Position numbers and translations under genes: made by a program
Part shown: one piece after another, positions 38,276 to 49,896 of the stretch
How positions within the stretch are numbered: position 1 is the first letter of the stretch
Layout: each line of letters opens with the position of its first letter
Source: Stenopsyche tienmushanensis
Taxonomy: Eukaryota; Arthropoda; Insecta; Trichoptera; Stenopsychidae
Assembly (NCBI GenBank): GCA_008973525.1
Contig: WACJ01000249.1
Span: 310,001 to 374,000 of the forward strand
Length of the DNA stretch: 64,000 nt
Reading direction: 5' to 3'
Notes under the pieces: generated by a model
Databases searched by the model: none
Seen by the model: only the letters and a program-made list of their open reading frames with translations
Told to the model about the DNA's origin: nothing

Positions 38276-41200
38276 TTAATTACATGCACATTTGCCATCG
38301 AAGCACAATCCTAAATTGTATCCTTTGGATTTGCAATAAGCATTGCACTTGTCGCTCATAATATCTCCATTTGGAAGACACAAGTCACTCGGGACGCGGA
38401 AGACAACCCCTAAAACAAACAAATAAAAATGCTCAGTTACGATTCAAAACGATGTGAAATAAAATATTATTTAGCAGTATAAAAGCATTGTTTGATACAA
38501 CTTGCAAAAAATAATTCGGTAATAAAAAATCCTTAAGCCTATTGTTATTTATTCGCTTCTTCTTGTTATACACGACCATTGTAATAATTCCAACAATATG
38601 AAGTAAAATGTGAGACGGAAACCAGAGTTAAGTATATTATAACACGTAAAAAACAACGCTTTGAGCACAAAATGTATTAAAAAACGCCAGTGTAGAAAGT
38701 GAATGTCACATAAAAATTATTTTTTGGGTTTCGCACGATTTTAGCACTGTCTCGCTTGTGCGTCTTTGTTAAGCTTTGTGTTCGAGAAAGACACCAACAT
38801 CGAAGATCAGGGATAACTTAAAAACCGGATGGGGAAGCATTAGGGATGTTCGGTCTATCCGCCAAGCATTTTCTATGGCCTTATCACATTCTTGAGGGAA
38901 ATCGAAAGGTTTTAACAACAGACCCGCCAAGTGTTCCATGCCATCCGGTTTTATTGAAGCAAATTGTCATCTTCGAGTTCAAAGCTTATCTTCTTTTGGA
39001 CAACGTTGAACGACAACAAAGAGCATCGAAAGAGGTGTTGTTAACTGAAACGACCATGAAGGCAGTTACACTAACCGTTACACACACGATCAGTCTTCAA
39101 ATATCAATCATGAAAATTTTTGCACCATAAATGAAATTTTTACAATAAATTCACAGATTGACGTTGAACAGTCATTGAAACTCCAAATGCGGATAAATCG
39201 ATGTTTAAAGTTGATATATGGGTATATCATGTATTATATATAAATGCGTCATATCAAGTAATAGATGTACCAATAAAGATTTTCGTTATTTGAATGCTAA
39301 TATTTTTTTTAATTTTTAACATATTATTACTACATGTAATTTCTATCGTTATACATAACCTTTCTCGACCTATTTGGTAATATTTAAATGCCTCTGTCAT
39401 AAATCATCACGGACTTTGAACGAAAATATTCTAAAAGTCCATTTTTGACCTCATTGTTTTGTAATTTTTCCTATAAAAATATGCTACATAGATCTAAAAA
39501 GATCTATTTTTTGAAGAAAGTCTATTTTTTGAGAAAATGATAAAGTATTAAATTTCGAATAAATTTTTTACTCGGCGAAGAGCGATCCATTGTAAATTTG
39601 GTTGTTAAATTTGAATTTTAAAAATCACAATTTATTCTTGATGAGTACAGTCACTAAAAGAGCACAAAACAAGATTTGAAAGTGCAAGCAGCAAGTGCAA
39701 CTAATTCCCAAAAACCATCAAGCAATAAAACGAAAAATAATCTGAGTTCTACTAATAATTATAGATATAGGATTTGATAAAACTTTTCCATTCAATTCTT
39801 AAAGCACATTCCTGGCTATATTTTGCAGTATGAAGACGTATATGAAAGTATAGAATTCATTATATGAACTTCCTCAATAAATAACTAAATAACAATTCTA
39901 AAGAAAAATAAATCAATTTCATGTAACAGACGAAATGGGTCTAAGATCCATTTTCAACTATAAAAATGATAGTGAAATATTCCACAAAAACAACTACATT
40001 CAATTTTGAATGCATAAATAAAATAGTGGTTGTATTTTGGATCACCCTTAAACTCACATGCATTTAGTAAATTAGTATCCATTAGTAATTTAGTTCGTTT
40101 TATACACTTCTGTTGGGTCTAGTTTACTAATTACTCCGTGACATCAGTCCTTTCTCTAGCCTTTTCTGCTTCAATTACAAATAAATTTGGGGATTTTTTC
40201 AGACATTGACAAAAATCTCTTGTGATCAGACTTTCAATGTTCCCCGGTGAATATTTATTTGATGATTATTCTAATTTTTATGTAAGCCCAAGAAATATTC
40301 ACTTTGTTTTAAAGGAAATATTTAAACTTGCAACAACAAGATTGCTTTAAAATTACAAGCAAATCAATATTCAATCTTATGTATTTTCTTTTTTTTTCTT
40401 CTCTTTTCGTGTATGATTAATATAACATAAAGTGAATTGTAAAGTTATCATTATTTAAAATTATATTTTAAGCAAAACTACACATCACTCGTCGTGGTCC
40501 AGCACAGTTTATTTAAATTTGAGTCTAAATGAAATAATAGTTCTTAACCTGTATGGTAGGAATGATCGCAGTATTTGCGAGCGAATTCCAGTAATTCAGA
40601 ATAAGCACTCTTGTACGTTGAGCTCTGAGAGACAGAGACGGATAAAACGTAGCGCAGTTCGGTAACTGTGCATGCAAGACAGAGACGGAGGACTTCCTGC
40701 GTACATCGCACGATCGTATAGATCGTTAAACCCAAATTCATCGACAAATAATGATATGTTAATGATATAATGAATCAATTTCAAGTGTATTGTTTATGTT
40801 TACTTAAATAATTGACCGAATATTTTGTGCTATCGATAGTATTTATTTATTTAACTCGTTCGTCGCATGCGTCCACCAGATATGCACGTCTCCGAAAAGT
40901 GAATCCAGCGTCTCATTTTTACTTATTTCTTTTGCTATTTCTTCGACTTACAAATGTTAACTTACGACGTCTTTCTATAACGTCTTCCAGATGACAACTG
41001 TCTAAATATCTTTCAAGATCGACTTACGAAATTTGCATGTATCAAATATATCTCATCTTGCATTTTCAATGAACATACTATCATCTAATTACAAATTGCT
41101 CAAAAATTTAGAACCTGTCGTCAAATCTAATTGAAATTCATCATTCGATCGATACTTGCACAGAGCAAAAATCACCATCCGTTTCGCATCACCATTATCA

Positions 41201-44200
41201 GTATAAGCAATAAGAAACATTATCCAAAAATAAAGCTTACAAAACATTAAAACGTTTGTATTCCCATTTAAAATATAGTTATTCCTATCTATAAAAATAC
41301 ACACGATCTTATCAATAACTTGGCAGTGATCTGAACACTTAACTGAGGTATGCTGTACTTATTAATAAATATCTAAATACGATTTGGAGTGTTGGAATCG
41401 CTTTAATAATTAATATCCACCAAAAGTTAAACTTCTATTTTGCTTATAGATGTCTGCTCTAAATTATGATACATACATGGGGTTAATTTTGACGGGTGTT
41501 ACATTAATAATTCTATAATCAATGTTTTACTCATTAAGTATCAAATTATATTAAAATAATTATTTCAAAAACACATACATATACAAGCTTGATCAATTCG
41601 TTTTTCTTGGAATAAAGAAGTAATTGGGTCAAATTTAACCCCTTGAATGCTAAACATTAGAACTATATTTAATCAATTTGCTTAATTAAGTATTATAGTA
41701 AAGCAAATACTAAATGTTACTTAACCATTGAGCTTAGCTGTTGCGCATGAAACTATGATTAAATTTGCTCAGCAGAGCGCTTCTACCCAATTGAACGTCT
41801 AAAACTAATTTGCCAAATTGGGATGTTCAGCTGAAAAAGTGGCGGATTACATTTCCCCGACACCTAATGGGGGAAAGCAAGAATTATAGAGTAATATAAA
41901 AAAATCGGTAAAGAGATAAGACTTATGTGACGCTAAGTTCACGGCGTAATTCAAAGGGAAGAGAATTTCGTCGAAATGAAGAATTATATCGGGACATTTA
42001 TTTACAAGAGGAATTGCCATATCCTCGGATCGCTGTAAGTCGGAAAACTCATCTGAAGATAGACGTCCTCTGGAGACCAGCAGGAGTGACCTTGAGTCAG
42101 CAGTATCATTCGGTTTTTGCCTCTGGGAGCATAGGTGCTCGTTTTATAATCAAGTTATTTCCCACGAGCGACTCTTGCAGATGGGATTTTATCCCGCATT
42201 TTTACAAATCTCACAGTGTGACTTTCAATATTGCCATCATAAATTTTGGGTCGCACTGTAGTCGCCAATATGTGATGATAAATTGCTGTTGTTATCAATT
42301 GTCATCGATAATTGCTTCAGGATTCACTACATCATTCATTTCGGAGGTTGACATTCAAACATAAACAGGAATTTCATTATAATTCGTAAGGGTGCTTGGT
42401 ATAGAATTAATAACATTTTAGGGACCAATGTGTTAAAAAAATATCCGAAAATGACAAAAAAAATGAGATGATAGTAAATTCAATGAAAACTCAAAAGGGT
42501 GAGCATATTAATTATTTTTTGAAGAATAAGACCTACCTTAAAATTACCAACCAAATTATATAATTTAATAGATCGTGATTTCTTTAAAATTTCAAATAAA
42601 CTTTACATTAAATGCTCATTATGTACCCTGTCGAATTGCCAATGATCTATGACTAACTAATGATAATGTAATTTTAATAGAGATCTACAAATTATTCCAG
42701 AGAAAATTCATGCAACCTAAAGAACAAGTTCTGCTAAAAATTGATGGAATTTTATAAATAAATTTCAATTCCATACCAAGAATTCAACAATGAAACATTG
42801 TATATTTGAAAGAATCTTTCAGCACGAGAATGAAATACCATTTGCCATTTGATTATTTGCCAAATACATCCTATGAGTTTTCGATTCAGCATTTCATTCG
42901 GAGAGTAAATATGATTTTCAGATTTTCAAGAAATACGTCAACCATCACGATTTATCATAAGTAATACAAGTTCATCATTGAGAGATTGATTGATCGTTTT
43001 TAATCGCATTTTCAAATGGGGGTCGCGCCATTTTCATTTTAATTGATTTCTATGTCAAAATTAAATATTGATATCATTTGACTATTTCAAAATCTATTGC
43101 AACAATATTATCATGTGTAGGTGTAATGATCAGAAGTACTAGATAGACATATTCAGGTATGGGGTCCGACCGCGAAGCGCTTATTCGTCATGTCAACGGT
43201 CCGAAAAACGGACCGGTTGAACCCACAGTCCGCTCCGTCCTCTTTTAGGACTTTTTGCGGCATTTACGAGAATAAATGCGAACCCAGTGACTTCTACGAT
43301 CTGTTAAATCTCAGAAGCCTCCTCGGAAGCTAATTTACATAGGTGGTTCGTGATCTTTCAAATAAAAATATCGGATCGGAACGAAACCGAAAACTGACAA
43401 CCGAAAAAACCATCATTCATCCCGTAACTAAAACTGCACCGAACGGAAACAAATGTCTGGAACGCCACCGAATCCGTAACTAAAATGAAAAGATAACAAT
43501 TAAAAGCCCCGAAAACAAATCTCATGGTATATATATATCTGCCAAAATTTAGGCTTTAATTTACTAATATTGAATCTAACACGTTCATCACTCCCCATAT
43601 GACCTTTATGATTTTTACTTTATTAGCTAGTTAGAGATCTTTCAAAATTATTTTTTTAATTAAAAAACTGCAATTCCATCATCACTTTTCTTTGGAATCA
43701 ACATTTTCAATAATAACCTTTAAAACGGCTTCTTCGCTTTAAAGATATGTTTTCAATAGCCATATTCTCAAAGCCATATCCGCCTATTGTATTTGTTAAT
43801 GTAACAATATCTCAATAACAATCAATTGTATTATAAAAAAATCATGATTTTTACATTAAATACGTCTGTGTTATATTAAAACCGTTTTAAAAAAAAATTG
43901 ATAAAGTTTACAGCGTCATGAACTTTGATTAAGAATTATTAAGACTATCCAGGTGATAATCATAAGAATAAAATATGATATTAATAAAGACCAACATATA
44001 CTGTCTTTGATGTTTGTGGTCAATTGTGTATCCCTGTGAATGTTCAAAAAATAATAAATATTGAATACAATGCCACTTTATTGACACTATTGGATTTATT
44101 TAAAAATTTAAACATAATTTAAGCATATCACCTTTGCATTATATATTAAATGCAAAAAAACAGATATATTTAATATTTTGGTCACTTAAGGTGAATGTTC

Positions 44201-44743
44201 ATTGAGAACGTTATGAAATGTATTCGATTGCTCTTCATTATTTAGGATGTTGCAATATGTTAAATGGTCAAACTTTCCATTCTTGAATTAGATTTAATGC
44301 TCATAATTAATAAGATTTCCTGTTGTGGTTACGCTCGACGGCGCTCATGGACGAACAGTTTTTTACCATTGTCGAATGAAATATATGTATAGTGTTAAAA
44401 ATTTATTAGTCATTGGCATGATGTGTACTTTGAATCAATTCTAAAAATATGCCAATAATACAAATAAACTGATAATGAATGTTCTCGAAGAAAGTCACGT
44501 CAAGATCATAAGTTGAAGCAAATATCTTTCATTCAACCATTTAGCAGTCATATGCCATGTATTCAATAAAAAGATGTATTAAATTCGAAGATATCACAAG
44601 AAAGCATTGTTTCAATAAGTACATTTACCTGAATTATCAATCGGCTCATTGATTTTCTTAGGGCCTACTTCTGGAACCGGTGTACATTGTACGTATATCA
44701 CCAAAAACAACAGGAAAATGCACGTTCTTTTAACAAAAGACAT
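38276..44743 (-). CDS. Secreted defensin-like CS-alpha-beta peptide
   Basis: Two minus-strand exons: 44743-44629 (115 nt, phase 1, donor CAG|GTAAAT) and 38409-38276 (134 nt, acceptor TTGTTTTAG). The 82-residue product starts with a clear signal peptide (residues 1-20, core CIFLLFLVIYVQC). An acidic/proline-containing linker follows, then six cysteines at 49, 60, 64, 74, 79 and 81. The spacing C-x10-C-x3-C-x9-C-x4-C-x-C, with CNAYC, GLC and CAC, is that of invertebrate defensins and related CS-alpha-beta peptides, normally paired 1-4, 2-5, 3-6. Such peptides are secreted; many kill Gram-positive bacteria, others block channels, and I cannot tell which applies here. The signal exon and the cysteine exon match in phase exactly, but the 6.2 kb intron is inferred and no transcript was seen. 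AATAAA follows the stop within 10 bases. The intron holds unrelated repeats. Confidence 0.65.
38410..40599. other. Intron part of the defensin-like gene, no element recognised
   Basis: Mostly unique AT-rich DNA. A 94-codon plus-strand frame at 38846-39130 has no motif and is not called. Confidence 0.4.
40600..40985. repeat. Dispersed repeat family, copy B
   Basis: It matches copy A (26645-26995) in order over its first 250 bases, and copy C (49030-49280) over its later part (CGAATATT(T/A)TGTGCTATCGA and then a pyrimidine-rich stretch). It sits in the intron of the defensin-like gene. Confidence 0.6.
41089..41247 (-). CDS. Possible short secreted peptide (52 residues)
   Basis: The open frame from ATG at 41247 to TAA at 41089 encodes a start that resembles a short signal peptide (MFCKLYFWIMFLIAYTDNGDA), then a charged mature part with a single Cys (ALCKYRSND). 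It lies on the same strand, inside the intron of the defensin-like gene. The frame continues upstream in AT-rich sequence, and no promoter or splice site was identified. It may be a nested gene, an alternative exon or chance. Confidence 0.2.
   Translation of the reverse strand: MFCKLYFWIMFLIAYTDNGDAKRMVIFALCKYRSNDEFQLDLTTGSKFLSNL
41927..42364 (+). CDS. Unrecognised 145-codon ORF
   Basis: The longest plus-strand frame in this area. Codons 1-36 are charged (RRNSKGREFRRNEELYRDI) and end at a consensus-like donor, GT|AAGT, near 42034. The rest becomes AT-rich and hydrophobic. No domain is recognised. It overlaps the intron of the defensin-like gene in antisense. It could be an exon, an old element or chance. 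Confidence 0.2.
   Translation: MTLSSRRNSKGREFRRNEELYRDIYLQEELPYPRIAVSRKTHLKIDVLWRPAGVTLSQQYHSVFASGSIGARFIIKLFPTSDSCRWDFIPHFYKSHSVTFNIAIINFGSHCSRQYVMINCCCYQLSSIIASGFTTSFISEVDIQT
43140..43330 (+). repeat. Dispersed non-LTR 3'-end fragment
   Basis: TATTCAGGTATGG, then GTCCGACCGCGAAG and CCGCTCCGTCCTCTTTTAGG, align with 48500-48620 and with 11501-11620. The reading frame is broken. Confidence 0.6.
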
Positions 44744-44861
44744 TTTTATCAGTGTCTTCTCGATCTTCCAACGCTGTTGGATCACGTCCAACCGTTACGA
44801 CTGATGAAATTGCACTGACTATGACTAATTCTTACTGCTTCAGGAACACGCATTCAATTTG

Positions 44862-44869
44862 TATAAATA
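44862..44869 (-). promoter_or_regulatory. TATA-like element before the defensin-like gene
   Basis: TATTTATA on the minus strand, about 120 bases upstream of the start codon at 44743. An initiator-like TCATAGTCAGTG lies about 40 bases downstream at 44826-44812. Plausible core promoter for an inducible gene; the position alone is the evidence. Confidence 0.35.
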
Positions 44870-45089
44870 ATCACGTTTGTCATATTGTAAATTTGCTTCA
44901 CTTGCATGTCAAAGCGGAAGACTCAACTTCTCTGTACAAATATATAATTGTGCATTGTATCATTGATGACTGTGAGAATTTCCGACGAAGAACATAGCCG
45001 TTATTTTATTCTGCTTATATGACTAACGCTGGATGTATAGAACGATCGAACAATCACAGTTAAACAATTAATTATTAGGAGTATTCATG

Positions 45090-45312
45090 AATAATGTCAA
45101 TTTTTTCAATGCAATTCAAAATGATCTCATATAAATACTCGTAAAACCCAACCCATTTATGGAACTGAAATTTTGATCCATTAAAAAATGTTCCAGATAA
45201 CAAAAAAAGTAAAAATCATGATGGTGCAAGATCCGATGAATATAGTGGATGCAACAAGATGACCCAACCAAGATCTCCAAGTTTTTCGCGCATCAATTAC
45301 GCAAGATGGCTG
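45090..45312 (-). pseudogene. Mariner transposase fragment
   Basis: Minus-strand frame REKLGDLGWVILLHPLYSSD, followed by LAPS, is the mariner block 'kl.eLgwevl.HPpYSPDLAPSDyhLF'. It continues degenerately into 'LEHFL'-like sequence. It lies next to, but is separate from, the terminal repeat at 45319. Confidence 0.65.
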
Positions 45313-45318
45313 AAATAT

Positions 45319-45690
45319 CAGGTCAATCCAAAAGTTCGTGCGCATTTTTGGATTTATTTAAAATAGTGTAAAAAAACACAATGAAATATTTTCTTTCACT
45401 ATCTATAATTGCTCGCTACTTTACAGGTAGCTTTTTAATTCCATTGCTGTAGAAAGACACTGGTTTTGAGTTAAAAAAAACTTGAAGTCCATTTTGTACA
45501 TCCTGTTTAGAATTTAACTTTTTCCCCAGTAAAAAAAATATGTAGGGCACGAAATAAGTGAAAATCACTTGAGGCAATATCTGGGGAGTAAGCAGGATAC
45601 GGTAAAAGGTGCAAAAACATTTTTTTTGCACCAAAGCGCAGAGTTTACACGTGGAAGTCACCTCAAGACGAAACATCACAGAATATAATT
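45319..45690 (-). mobile_element. 3' part of a second mariner, with terminal repeat
   Basis: The terminal repeat CAGGTCAATCCAAAAGTTCG (plus strand) marks the element's 3' end. On the minus strand the frame 45679-45416 ends with KLNSKQDVQNGLQVFFNSKP and then FYSNGIKKLPVKW, the family's usual C-terminal block 'f...gi..LpeRW.kCi'. The 5' part is replaced by an RTE fragment at about 45700. Confidence 0.7.
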
Positions 45691-45699
45691 AGAAATCAA

Positions 45700-46420
45700 A
45701 TTGATTACAGATTTATAAATTCTATTCTGAGAGTTGCCACCTATCTGGGAGCTGATGTCGGATCTGATCACAATCGGCTTATGGCGAATCTTGTTCTTAA
45801 GCTAAAAAATTATCAAAGAGAAAATTCAGCAAGAGAACTGATGTAACAAAACTGGAATCTATAACCGTAAAAGATAAAGTAGCACAGGAGCTAAACTCTA
45901 AATTACGGGAACTGCAAGTAGACGCAGACGAATCAGTTCGTGTACAATGGGATAAGCTGAAGTCGGTATTCACAGATGTCTGTACTAATAATTTAAAAAC
46001 CGAGAGAACTGTTAAAAAGAAAGATTGGATGACAAACCATATTCTCTTCTTCGTGGAAAAACGAAGGAAGCTTAAGAATAACGAGATGCAATGTAGAAAT
46101 CTTCAACGTAATATAAAACGAAAAATCAAAAAGGCCAAGGAGGAATGGATGAGGCAGCAGTGTGATGAACTCAAAAGTCTTAATCAAGCCCACAATGCAA
46201 AAAAGTTAAGGCAATATCTGGGACTACAAGGAACACTACACCAGCAAACATGGAATCTAAGAATGAGCATTATGAATCGGTTAGAAACATTCGAAATGTG
46301 GACACACAGAAGGATGCTTCGTATACCCTGGAACGACATGATCACTAACACAGACGTACTCAGGAGAGCCGAAACCAAGAGAGAGCTGCTGACAAAAATC
46401 AAAAGGATAAAGAAATAATA
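45700..46420 (+). pseudogene. RTE-type non-LTR element with the reverse transcriptase deleted
   Basis: From about 45700, frames read RVATYLGADVGSDHNRLM (the end of an apurinic endonuclease domain, catalytic SDH). Then comes a charged linker, including 46029-46150 KRRKLKNNEMQCRNLQRNIK and RKIKKAKEEW. At about 46245 the reading jumps to RLETFEMWTHRRMLRIPWND, followed by TNTDVLRRAETKRELLTKIK. That is the segment after the reverse transcriptase in RTE-type (BovB-like) elements. So about the whole catalytic RT is missing while both sides remain in one open frame (46029-46418). Confidence 0.7.
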
Positions 46421-48359
46421 TCATGATGTTGAGGCGTTGAGTTAATGCGTATAAAATCCAAGCATCTTATGTTTTAATCTTGCCTGGCTTCTTTCAGATC
46501 CTCTAAGTACTGAACCAGGATGTGCCAACTATTTCTGATATGATTGCAGACTTCAGGACTACTTCATCCGCCTGGATTAGTCGTCTACTTCGAGGCTCGT
46601 CTTCTTAACTCTAATCATCAGATTTAATTTATTTAAACCCTCGCTCAATATGTCACCATAAATATCATAGATGATCTTCTTAGCCTCTAGATCACTTTAT
46701 TTTTCATATATGGTATTGAAACGACGAACGTCTTTCCCATTGTCATTAGAAGGATAATGTGGCCGATTTTTTTGTGTGATGCTCACACAAGAAATGTCAA
46801 AATACGTCCTTATTGCTCAATAGAATGAAAAAGATTATCTTGAAGACGGTGCATCCAAAAAACGACATTACTTATGGTTGCCCTAAATAAACTCGCGAAG
46901 CAAATCTAGACGAGTAACAAAAAAAGGAGAAAGACATGAGATATTAAAATATGCAGTGATTCTTGAATTATTCCATACAGCAGTTTTGTCGTTTCTACAT
47001 CATTAACTTGATATGTAAAAAATAGTCCAAGGTGCTCAAGAGGAATGCGTCACTTCGAAAGAAACATTACATTAGCATCTGTACGTAAACATTTTTTGCA
47101 TATGTATTTTGATGGATAAAAACAGCAGTTTTTATGTTTTCTGATCCGTTTTGACGGTAAATGTGTCTAAATTTATATTATAAATTGTCTATAAATATAT
47201 TTCTAATATCGACGTAAACGCAAATCATAAATCAGATGTTGCTATTTTTAATGTACATCTTGAAATAGATGTAGAAGTCGATAGTATTCATGGATTAGTC
47301 TTAATGTTCAGGGTCAGAAAGTGATCCTAATTATGACCAAAACAGGTCATAGCATTCTCATGGTCATTCTGCGCACATCATTACGTCTTAAATCTACTTG
47401 TCCGTTAAGTTTTACACTTTTTAGATCTTTACGGTCTTATAAAAATAATCTGGTGAAACGATTTTAGATTATAATATTTTACTATATCTCCAGTTTTATT
47501 AAAATGATCAATTATACTGTGGCGTGGGATAAAAATTACCCAATATAATAACAGTATTTTGTTTGGTAGTAGCAGATCAAACCATAATCTGTCTTCTATC
47601 TGTTTTTATTGAGCTGATCATGGACAAAAAAATTACTTTACTTACTACTTAATTATTAAAAAATATATTGTCGTTATTCAGTAAATGAAATGTTCATATA
47701 CACTCAAAGGCGCTGCAAATAATATGGAACATGAGGATATTAATCCATCAAATTTAATGGCCACTCCATTGTTAAAACGATGACAAAAGAAAGAAGCAGA
47801 AAGCTCTTTGTATTTCTCAGATTTTTTCATTAAATTTTTCCTCAAAATGAATCACTCCCAATTATTATATTGTTGAAATTGAAATCATTGTCATAGATAA
47901 AACATACAAATTTAGCTTCAATTTTCCAATTATTTCTTTGGCGAATATCAGCAGGATGTAATTAATTTAAGTTCCGTTTAGCTTGTATGATTCTGTGACT
48001 TGTATTAAATGCATCATTCTTGATTTTGGCGATTCAAAATTAAGTAATGACACGTTAAAATAACTATCCTAAATGAACTGTGGCATAATAGTTGAAAATA
48101 TGATCAACTCTTAAATGAAAATATGTATAGGGGTGACATCTATTTGCTTAATATTGCAGAGGAATATAGCAAATAATCGAATCGAGACGCAGTTTAGCTA
48201 TTATATGTTTAAATATAAATATACATCATAAAAATATTTAATACCCCTGAACATTAACATCATTTTTTTCAATTTCATATGACTGTTTACAAATAATGAT
48301 TCGAACCTTATTTTACCGTCAGGGTATATTGGACCCACCTAAATAGTTACACTCTTTAG
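46421..48359. other. AT-rich stretch, no gene
   Basis: Nothing recognised. Confidence 0.45.
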
Positions 48360-48740
48360 TCTTTATTAGACCCAGCCGCCATAAACAAGTCCGCAATAAA
48401 ATAAAGTCAACAATATTTTCGACTGGTTGTAAAATTTAAACAACCCACCCGATCAGTCTTTTTCGAACAAATTCGTTTCATAATAAGAGTTTGTAATCGT
48501 TCTGTAGATATATTCAGGTATGGCATCCAATCACAACGGGTTCATTTGTCGTATCAGCGGTCCGAAAGACGGACCGATTGAACATACAAACCTTGTGGCC
48601 ACTCCGTCCTCTTTTAGGGTTTTTTGCGATATTTGCTATGATCTATATGATCACGGAAGCAACGTAGCGTCTAGACACTTTCTATATGTTAGGTCGGGTG
48701 CTTTTGCGACTATCTTTGTATATTATTTTGAAACGTAAAA
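48360..48740 (+). repeat. Dispersed non-LTR 3'-end fragment, best conserved long copy
   Basis: Same unit as 15480-15840 (inverted). The 72-codon frame 48520-48738 keeps the 'LVATPSSFRVF' stretch but lacks the C-x-C...H...C motif of the 11385 copy. Confidence 0.6.
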
Positions 48741-49029
48741 TATAATAGTATTAGGTTTATATATTTAATAGATTTCTGGAGGTAGGGGGGGAGTTAGATA
48801 CTTGCCACGGGCGTTTCACACCCTTTTTACAGCTCTGGATATAATTAACCGAAATCGCTATCGTCGGATAAACTATTAAGCTCTTTCAACAAAAATAAGA
48901 CGACTTTCGTTTGTGTTGTCTTGAGAGCAGGCGTTTATTTTGATAATTAAGATACTTGCATCATTCTTATTGTTGACTGGCAGGCTTGCACGGTAGCCCT
49001 GTCCTTTTATTTTCGCAACACATTAATAA

Positions 49030-49280
49030 GCAAAAATAGATAAACAACAGAAAGCAGATGCCATGCAAGTTGAATATTAAGAAATATTCCAAAGAAATGA
49101 ACGAATATTATGTGCTATCGACAGTGTTAAGATTCATGTACATTTTCAATACTGGAGACAAACACCAGGCACACGACTACCATGCAATGCGAAAATCAGT
49201 TCGTGGACCAAAAGTATGCATTCACTTATGGATTCAACTAACTCTTTCGCATTTTCTTTTTCTTTCAATTATTCTTTTAT
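49030..49280. repeat. Dispersed repeat family, copy C (partial)
   Basis: AACGAATATTATGTGCTATCGACAGTG and the following pyrimidine-rich block match the later half of copy B (40800-40960). Confidence 0.45.
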
Positions 49281-49896
49281 TTACTTCAAATTAATTAAAA
49301 CCGTACTATGTTTTATTAAAAGCATATTGAAAAGTATTATTTTTATTAGGTACAACCAGTGTTAAATAGTCAATATTATTTATTTATGTGTACGTTTATG
49401 CTTAGCATAGTGATTGAATATCAATAAATTTTGCGTTTTAAATTAATAGGTTTTATTTTAATAATCATTAACTTAAATTTTGTACGCCAATAAAATATTT
49501 TTTTGTGACTAGTTTACTTTTTTAATTTTAACGACATAAATTATTAGTTTAAAAATCAAACCAACATTATTAAACTATAAAATTAATAAACTAAGCATAA
49601 AGCCGACGTTAAGTTTACATTCTGTTAATATTTGATTTTTTATTCGTTTGACAGCTGACACGTAAACTATGGCCGTTAAAAAAACTCTCAATGCCAAAAA
49701 TGTCGAAATGCCTTTTATCAGTTAGTTTTGGTTTAGCCGTGTGAGTTAATGCGTTGTTGTGATCGTTCCAAATAAATTGGTTCGTGACGTATTTCCTTCG
49801 AGAAAAAATATTTTTGGTGTTGAAATCTAATTTGTGTGATTTGAAGTTCATTTTTGTTTTTAAGGTTATAAAACAAAAGTCGTAATAACTGCGAAC